Below are positions 60,805 to 64,000 of a stretch of 64,000 bases of DNA, piece by piece. The stretch's first letter is position 1. Each line of letters begins with the position of its first letter. The notes under the pieces were generated by a model. That model had not been told where the DNA came from. It worked only from the letters and a program-made list of their open reading frames with translations, and ran no database searches. The translations under genes were made by a program, and so were the position numbers. This DNA is from Paludibacter sp. (lineage in GTDB: Bacteria > Bacteroidota > Bacteroidia > Bacteroidales > Paludibacteraceae), in NCBI GenBank assembly GCA_028710895.1, contig JAQTTH010000002.1, forward strand, positions 235,605 to 299,604. The letters run 5' to 3'.

Positions 60805-61231
60805 TTTTTCCTGTGTTTAGAAATTCTTCCTTGTCTTGATAACCGCCTGATTGTGTTGCTACGCTCCCATCGGGGTTGATAAAAATATAAGTAGGATAAC
60901 CTGTTACTTCGTATCTTTTTGCCAGTTGTATTCCTTCTCCCTGTTCAGGGTCAACCGATACATTGATAAATGTTGAATTGTAATACTTAGCCACATCAGC
61001 ATCGGTAAATACAGTTGATTTCATCCGTTTACAGTAACCGCACCACGAAGCAGAAACGTCCAGAAAAATAGGTTTATTCTCTTTCTTGGCTAATGCTAAA
61101 ACCTGTGTCCACGAACCTGACTGGAATTGAATGCCAGAAGTTTTAGTTGCATTTCCTGCTTTTACCTGGCTTTGAGTTGCAACAAGAACTATCATGATAA
61201 TTCCCACTGCTATAAATATTAGTCTTTTCAT
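60788..61231 (-). CDS. Secreted thioredoxin-like protein
   Basis: A 147-residue thioredoxin-fold protein with a signal peptide (residues 1-25, ending QVKAGNA) and the active site SWCGYCKRMKS. The cis-proline strand is GYPTYIFINPDG. WCGYC resembles the DsbD-gamma or thiol-reductase class rather than WCGPC thioredoxins. It overlaps the peroxiredoxin gene and lies 14 bp from the YceI gene, forming a small periplasmic redox operon. Confidence 0.92.
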   Translation of the reverse strand: MKRLIFIAVGIIMIVLVATQSQVKAGNATKTSGIQFQSGSWTQVLALAKKENKPIFLDVSASWCGYCKRMKSTVFTDADVAKYYNSTFINVSVDPEQGEGIQLAKRYEVTGYPTYIFINPDGSVATQSGGYQDKEEFLNTGKNATKK

Positions 61232-61244
61232 TGTTGCGACTGTT

Positions 61245-61811
61245 TTATTCTGTTAGATATTCTGTGTTGACTGTTACTTCTACTGTTTTGGCAATATTGC
61301 TTGCCGGTTTACCTTTCAGGAATGTTATCCCATAGTCTGATAATGTTATATTAAACTTTGAAACTCCTTCGATTTTTTTCCCGGTTACTGTAATAGTGCC
61401 TTTTTGTGTAATTGGCTTTGTTACTCCCTTAATGGTTAGTTCGCCTTCAATGGTGACGTTGTAGGTTCCATCTTTAGCGAAATTCACCTGAGCTAGATTC
61501 GTGATTTTACCTGTCAATTTTGCTTTTGGGAATTGCTTTGAGTCTAAAAATGCGGGACTGTTGAAATGTTTCTGCATTAATGCGATCTTAAATTCAAAAC
61601 TCTGCATAGGAACTGAGAAAACTACTTCACCACTTGGTATGTCAATAGTAGCTACCGAAGCATAATTATTGGCTTCAATATCTTCTGCCACTGTGTGCGA
61701 GAAGAATTTAATGTGCGTTTTCGAAATGGTTGTTTTACCTTGTGGAAGATTTGCTGCTGATAAGGTTGCTGCTATCGCAACAAGACTAAGAATAAAAATT
61801 ATTTTTTTCAT
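61245..61811 (-). CDS. YceI family protein
   Basis: A 188-residue secreted protein with a signal peptide ending TLSAA. The YceI lipocalin-like beta barrel is recognisable: KTHIKFFSHTVAEDIEANN at the start, MQKHFNSPAFLDSKQFPKAK, NVTIEGELTIKGVTKPI and LSDYGITFLKGKPASNIAKTVEV. Family members bind polyisoprenoid lipids such as quinones in the periplasm. It shares a direction and short gaps with the redox genes that follow. Confidence 0.94.
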   Translation of the reverse strand: MKKIIFILSLVAIAATLSAANLPQGKTTISKTHIKFFSHTVAEDIEANNYASVATIDIPSGEVVFSVPMQSFEFKIALMQKHFNSPAFLDSKQFPKAKLTGKITNLAQVNFAKDGTYNVTIEGELTIKGVTKPITQKGTITVTGKKIEGVSKFNITLSDYGITFLKGKPASNIAKTVEVTVNTEYLTE

Positions 61812-61828
61812 TTTGATTTGTTTTTAAA

Positions 61829-61865
61829 AACCTCACCCCTCACCCCTCTCCCAAAGGAGAGGGGA
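61829..61865. repeat. CACCCCTC repeat with hairpin
   Basis: CCTCACCCCTCACCCCTCTC followed by CCAAAGGAGAGGGGAA. CCCCTCTC and GAGAGGGG form a hairpin. It belongs loosely with the C-rich spacer repeats elsewhere in the window and sits between the OB-fold and YceI genes. Confidence 0.6.
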
Positions 61866-61902
61866 ATAGTTGATTGATTTGATTATTTTGAATAGAGTTG
61901 AT

Positions 61903-62388
61903 TTATTTGTTTTTTACAATGTCGGATTTTTCTACGACAACATTTTCATACATTTCAAGGTCTTTGTCATAACTTGCTCCTGAACGAATAACTCCTTTGA
62001 TAGTTACTGTTTCTCCATCTTTAAGGGAGGAGGCTGATTGGTTTGTTTCTTTCGTAAATGTGCAACTAACGCCTGCTTTGTCTGCTGCACTTTTAAGTAT
62101 CACTACCGCTTGTCCGTTTAAGTCTTTATCGATTTTACTGACTGTTCCGGAAATTGCTAATACTTTCGAATCACCATCATCAGCCAGGTATTTTTCGTTT
62201 GCCGAATTCGGATTCTCAAGATATTCGCTTACTAACTTTGAAGCTGAAATGCTGTAATCAGCATTTGTGCTCTGTACATTGCGGTGGGGCATATTAAACA
62301 TATAATAAGCAGTTCCGCCCCCGATAAGAATACCTGCAATGGCAAGTATCCCGATTACCTTAACTAATTTTTTTCGATTGATTTTCAT
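61903..62388 (-). CDS. OB-fold (tRNA_anti-like) membrane-anchored protein
   Basis: A 161-residue protein from the start MKINRKKLVKVIG at 62388. One N-terminal TM (IGILAIAGILIGGGTAYYMF) is followed by an OB-fold domain: VSEYLENPNSANEKYLADDG, VLAISGTVSKIDKDLNGQAVVIL and GETVTIKGVIRSGASYDKDLEMYENVVVE. This matches the tRNA_anti-like family of Bacteroidota. The domain faces the periplasm. It is the first gene of the minus-strand run that continues with YceI, thioredoxin and peroxiredoxin. Its ligand is unknown. Confidence 0.85.
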   Translation of the reverse strand: MKINRKKLVKVIGILAIAGILIGGGTAYYMFNMPHRNVQSTNADYSISASKLVSEYLENPNSANEKYLADDGDSKVLAISGTVSKIDKDLNGQAVVILKSAADKAGVSCTFTKETNQSASSLKDGETVTIKGVIRSGASYDKDLEMYENVVVEKSDIVKNK

Positions 62389-62486
62389 TTGAAGTATGTT
62401 TAATTTGATTTCAAACATACAGTCGGAGAAAAGTGGAAATCCTGACAATCAAAATTCAAAAAATAAAATCAATTCCAATTTTTTTT

Positions 62487-63797
62487 TTAAATTCCTGCAA
62501 AAAATCTTTTTCCAAAGTTGGTATATTCTACCAAAAGGAATGCATAAACTACAGTATATTCAATGACGAGCAACCAGGGATTTTCGGTAAAAGTGGAGTC
62601 ACGGTAGGTATAATAACTCAACCAAATTACAGCCGACCATGCTAGCGGAGTATAATTCCCGCTGAAAACAGATAACATGAGTAAAGTGACGATGTACCAG
62701 GGGTGAATGGTTGTGGCAAATGAGAAGTAAATAAGGAAGCAAAGTAATAAAGAGCGAGTAAAAGCCACAAAATCATTGGTCTGCGATTTGAAACTTACTC
62801 GTAAAATAAGCAATAAACTGACAAGAGCTAAGACAGGACCAATAATACCAACCAAATCGTACCCAACAATCCAGAGCCCTAAGCCCCTAAAAATGTAGAA
62901 AATGCTTGCATTAAACTCAAAGCTGTGAAAATAGATTAGAATGCTTCTATAAAAATTGCCTGTTGGACTCAAAAAAAAGACAGGAGAAAACAGCATCAGA
63001 AAAACCAAACCGGATATGAATGCAAAAACAAACCCTTTCTTTTTGTAAAACAAAGGTAAAAGAATAAGCGGTAGTAGTTTAACTGATGCTGTAAGCCCTA
63101 TGAATATGGAAGATATTTTATTTTTATTATGTAAAAGTAAATATAATCCCACCACAAGAAAAAATATCATAACCCCCTCGAAATGCAAATTTCCCGTAAG
63201 CTCGTTTATTACCAGTGGATTGAGTGCAAAAATAGCCATTGCGGAAACGGGTTTATTTAGTTTTTTCAGAATTTTCAATCCGAAATAAATACTTCCTACA
63301 TCCGCCAAAATAATAATTACCCGCAAAGCAATCATATTCCCAAAAATACTATTGCCTCCAAAAAATGCTGCAATTGCAAAAAACAGTTGATTAAAAGGTG
63401 GATAACAGGTGTAGTTGCTTCGCTGTAAGCTATTTATATGACTATACACTTCAGCACTAAGCGGAATATGCCGCTGCAAATCTGTTGTCATAAGTTCGGG
63501 AGGAAGGTGGTTAAAAGGATTATAACTATGTATCAATAATTGCCCATCCCAAATAAACCGGAAATAATCGTCGGAAAAAGCGGGTAGCGCGAGCAGAAAA
63601 ACAAGCCGAAAAGCTACCGACCAAAGCATTATTTCGCCAGTTGTATTTATTTTTTTCCAGAAAAAAAAGAAAGAGCTGAATAACACTATGAAAATGAACA
63701 TCAATTCCTGAAAATTCTCACGTTGCGCATCGAATGCCATAAAATAATAAGCAATGAGCGAAATGGCAATAAATAAGTAATGGCTGTGCTTTTTCAT
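62487..63797 (-). CDS. GT-C type membrane glycosyltransferase
   Basis: A 436-residue polytopic membrane protein with about 11-12 TM segments. LPAFSDDYFRFIWDGQLLIHSYNPFNHLP in the first outer loop (residues 72-100) has the acidic DDY and W-DG motif of GT-C mannosyltransferases that use polyprenyl-phosphate sugars, and NYTCYPPFNQLFFAIAAFFG follows. This resembles GT87/DUF2029-like and PIG-M-like proteins. It would transfer a sugar, likely mannose, on the periplasmic side. It is 13 bp past the next upstream gene and probably co-transcribed. Confidence 0.82.
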   Translation of the reverse strand: MKKHSHYLFIAISLIAYYFMAFDAQRENFQELMFIFIVLFSSFFFFWKKINTTGEIMLWSVAFRLVFLLALPAFSDDYFRFIWDGQLLIHSYNPFNHLPPELMTTDLQRHIPLSAEVYSHINSLQRSNYTCYPPFNQLFFAIAAFFGGNSIFGNMIALRVIIILADVGSIYFGLKILKKLNKPVSAMAIFALNPLVINELTGNLHFEGVMIFFLVVGLYLLLHNKNKISSIFIGLTASVKLLPLILLPLFYKKKGFVFAFISGLVFLMLFSPVFFLSPTGNFYRSILIYFHSFEFNASIFYIFRGLGLWIVGYDLVGIIGPVLALVSLLLILRVSFKSQTNDFVAFTRSLLLCFLIYFSFATTIHPWYIVTLLMLSVFSGNYTPLAWSAVIWLSYYTYRDSTFTENPWLLVIEYTVVYAFLLVEYTNFGKRFFAGI

Positions 63798-63809
63798 GTG
63801 TTTTCTTTC

Positions 63810-64000
63810 TTAATTTCGACTAAAATATTCCTTTACGGTCATGTAAAATATACCTGCAAAACCTAAAAATAAGGTAACATGAAAATACAGGAAACCGTAA
63901 ATTTCATGTTGTAATTCGTAGATTAAAGATGTTAGAAATACCGCAGCTAACAGACCCTCCAGTATATGCAAAATGCTGAAGTTCTTTTTGATATATTTAT
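63810..64000 (-). CDS. Membrane protein, N-terminus outside window
   Basis: The last 62 residues of a gene that enters from beyond the right edge. They read KYIKKNFSILHILEGLLAAV, then FLTSLIYELQHEIYGFLYF and HVTLFLGFAGIFYMTVKEYF, with stop TAA at 63810-63812. Two hydrophobic segments suggest the end of a polytopic membrane protein. It is 13 bp upstream of the GT-C gene. No family can be named from this fragment. Confidence 0.7.
   Translation of the reverse strand, partial: KYIKKNFSILHILEGLLAAVFLTSLIYELQHEIYGFLYFHVTLFLGFAGIFYMTVKEYFSRN

Overview
The window looks like chromosome from a Bacteroidota (probably Bacteroidales) bacterium. The basis is sequence-internal: many start regions carry the Bacteroidota -7 element TAnnTTTG, large secreted enzymes end in type IX secretion (Por) tails, glycoside hydrolases of families typical of the phylum are present, and short palindromic repeats of kinds seen in this phylum sit between and inside genes. 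I see no rRNA, tRNA, CRISPR array, transposase or integrase gene.

Layout. 0-1.5 kb: end of a tryptophan operon (trpF, trpA). 1.5-4.1 kb: three tandem GH25 lysozymes. 4.2-12 kb: alaS, an M23 endopeptidase, murI, a LytTR two-component pair, a tiny winged-helix protein and tyrA. 12-21 kb: a probable peptidoglycan-recycling neighbourhood (AmpG-like permease, SpoIID/LytB protein, HTH protein with a 21-bp-periodic array upstream, DUF4922 HIT-like protein, GT2 glycosyltransferase, BadF-type sugar kinase, MurQ etherase), interrupted by an Abi-family HEPN gene. 21-28.4 kb: an ABC-2 efflux operon (TetR, TolC, HlyD, two ATPases, two permeases) with a four-helix-bundle gene inserted between repeats. 28.4-32 kb: nnrD, a TIGR02757-type protein, rlmF. 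32-46 kb: a block of secreted carbohydrate-active enzymes (GH31, GH141-like beta-helix, GH29, a binding-module protein, GH97), three sharing the same candidate carbohydrate-binding domains. 51.3-56.6 kb: ion homeostasis (pseudo-receiver, NhaA, NifX-like protein, ClC channel, HPP-like membrane protein). 56.7-64 kb: a papain-like DUF6695-type protein, a PLP decarboxylase, a cysteine-dioxygenase-like protein, a redox/periplasmic operon (peroxiredoxin, thioredoxin, YceI, OB-fold protein), a GT-C glycosyltransferase and a truncated membrane gene.

The most unusual part is 46.3-51.3 kb. A translationally coupled trio (two-TM holin-like protein, M15 peptidase, and a lipoprotein with a coiled coil and a C-terminal TM segment, i.e. 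unimolecular-spanin architecture) has the make-up of a complete phage lysis cassette, but no phage genes are nearby. A 41-bp element precedes it and recurs (36/41 identical) before the next gene, which encodes a 268-residue leaderless protein resembling the DUF6266-type families. The block lies between terminators and is followed by a DUF6943-like gene and about 2 kb without convincing genes, holding two 322-bp direct repeats and several hairpins. My inference is a domesticated, co-regulated 'make a protein, then lyse to release it' system. The sequence supports the architecture; the function is a hypothesis.
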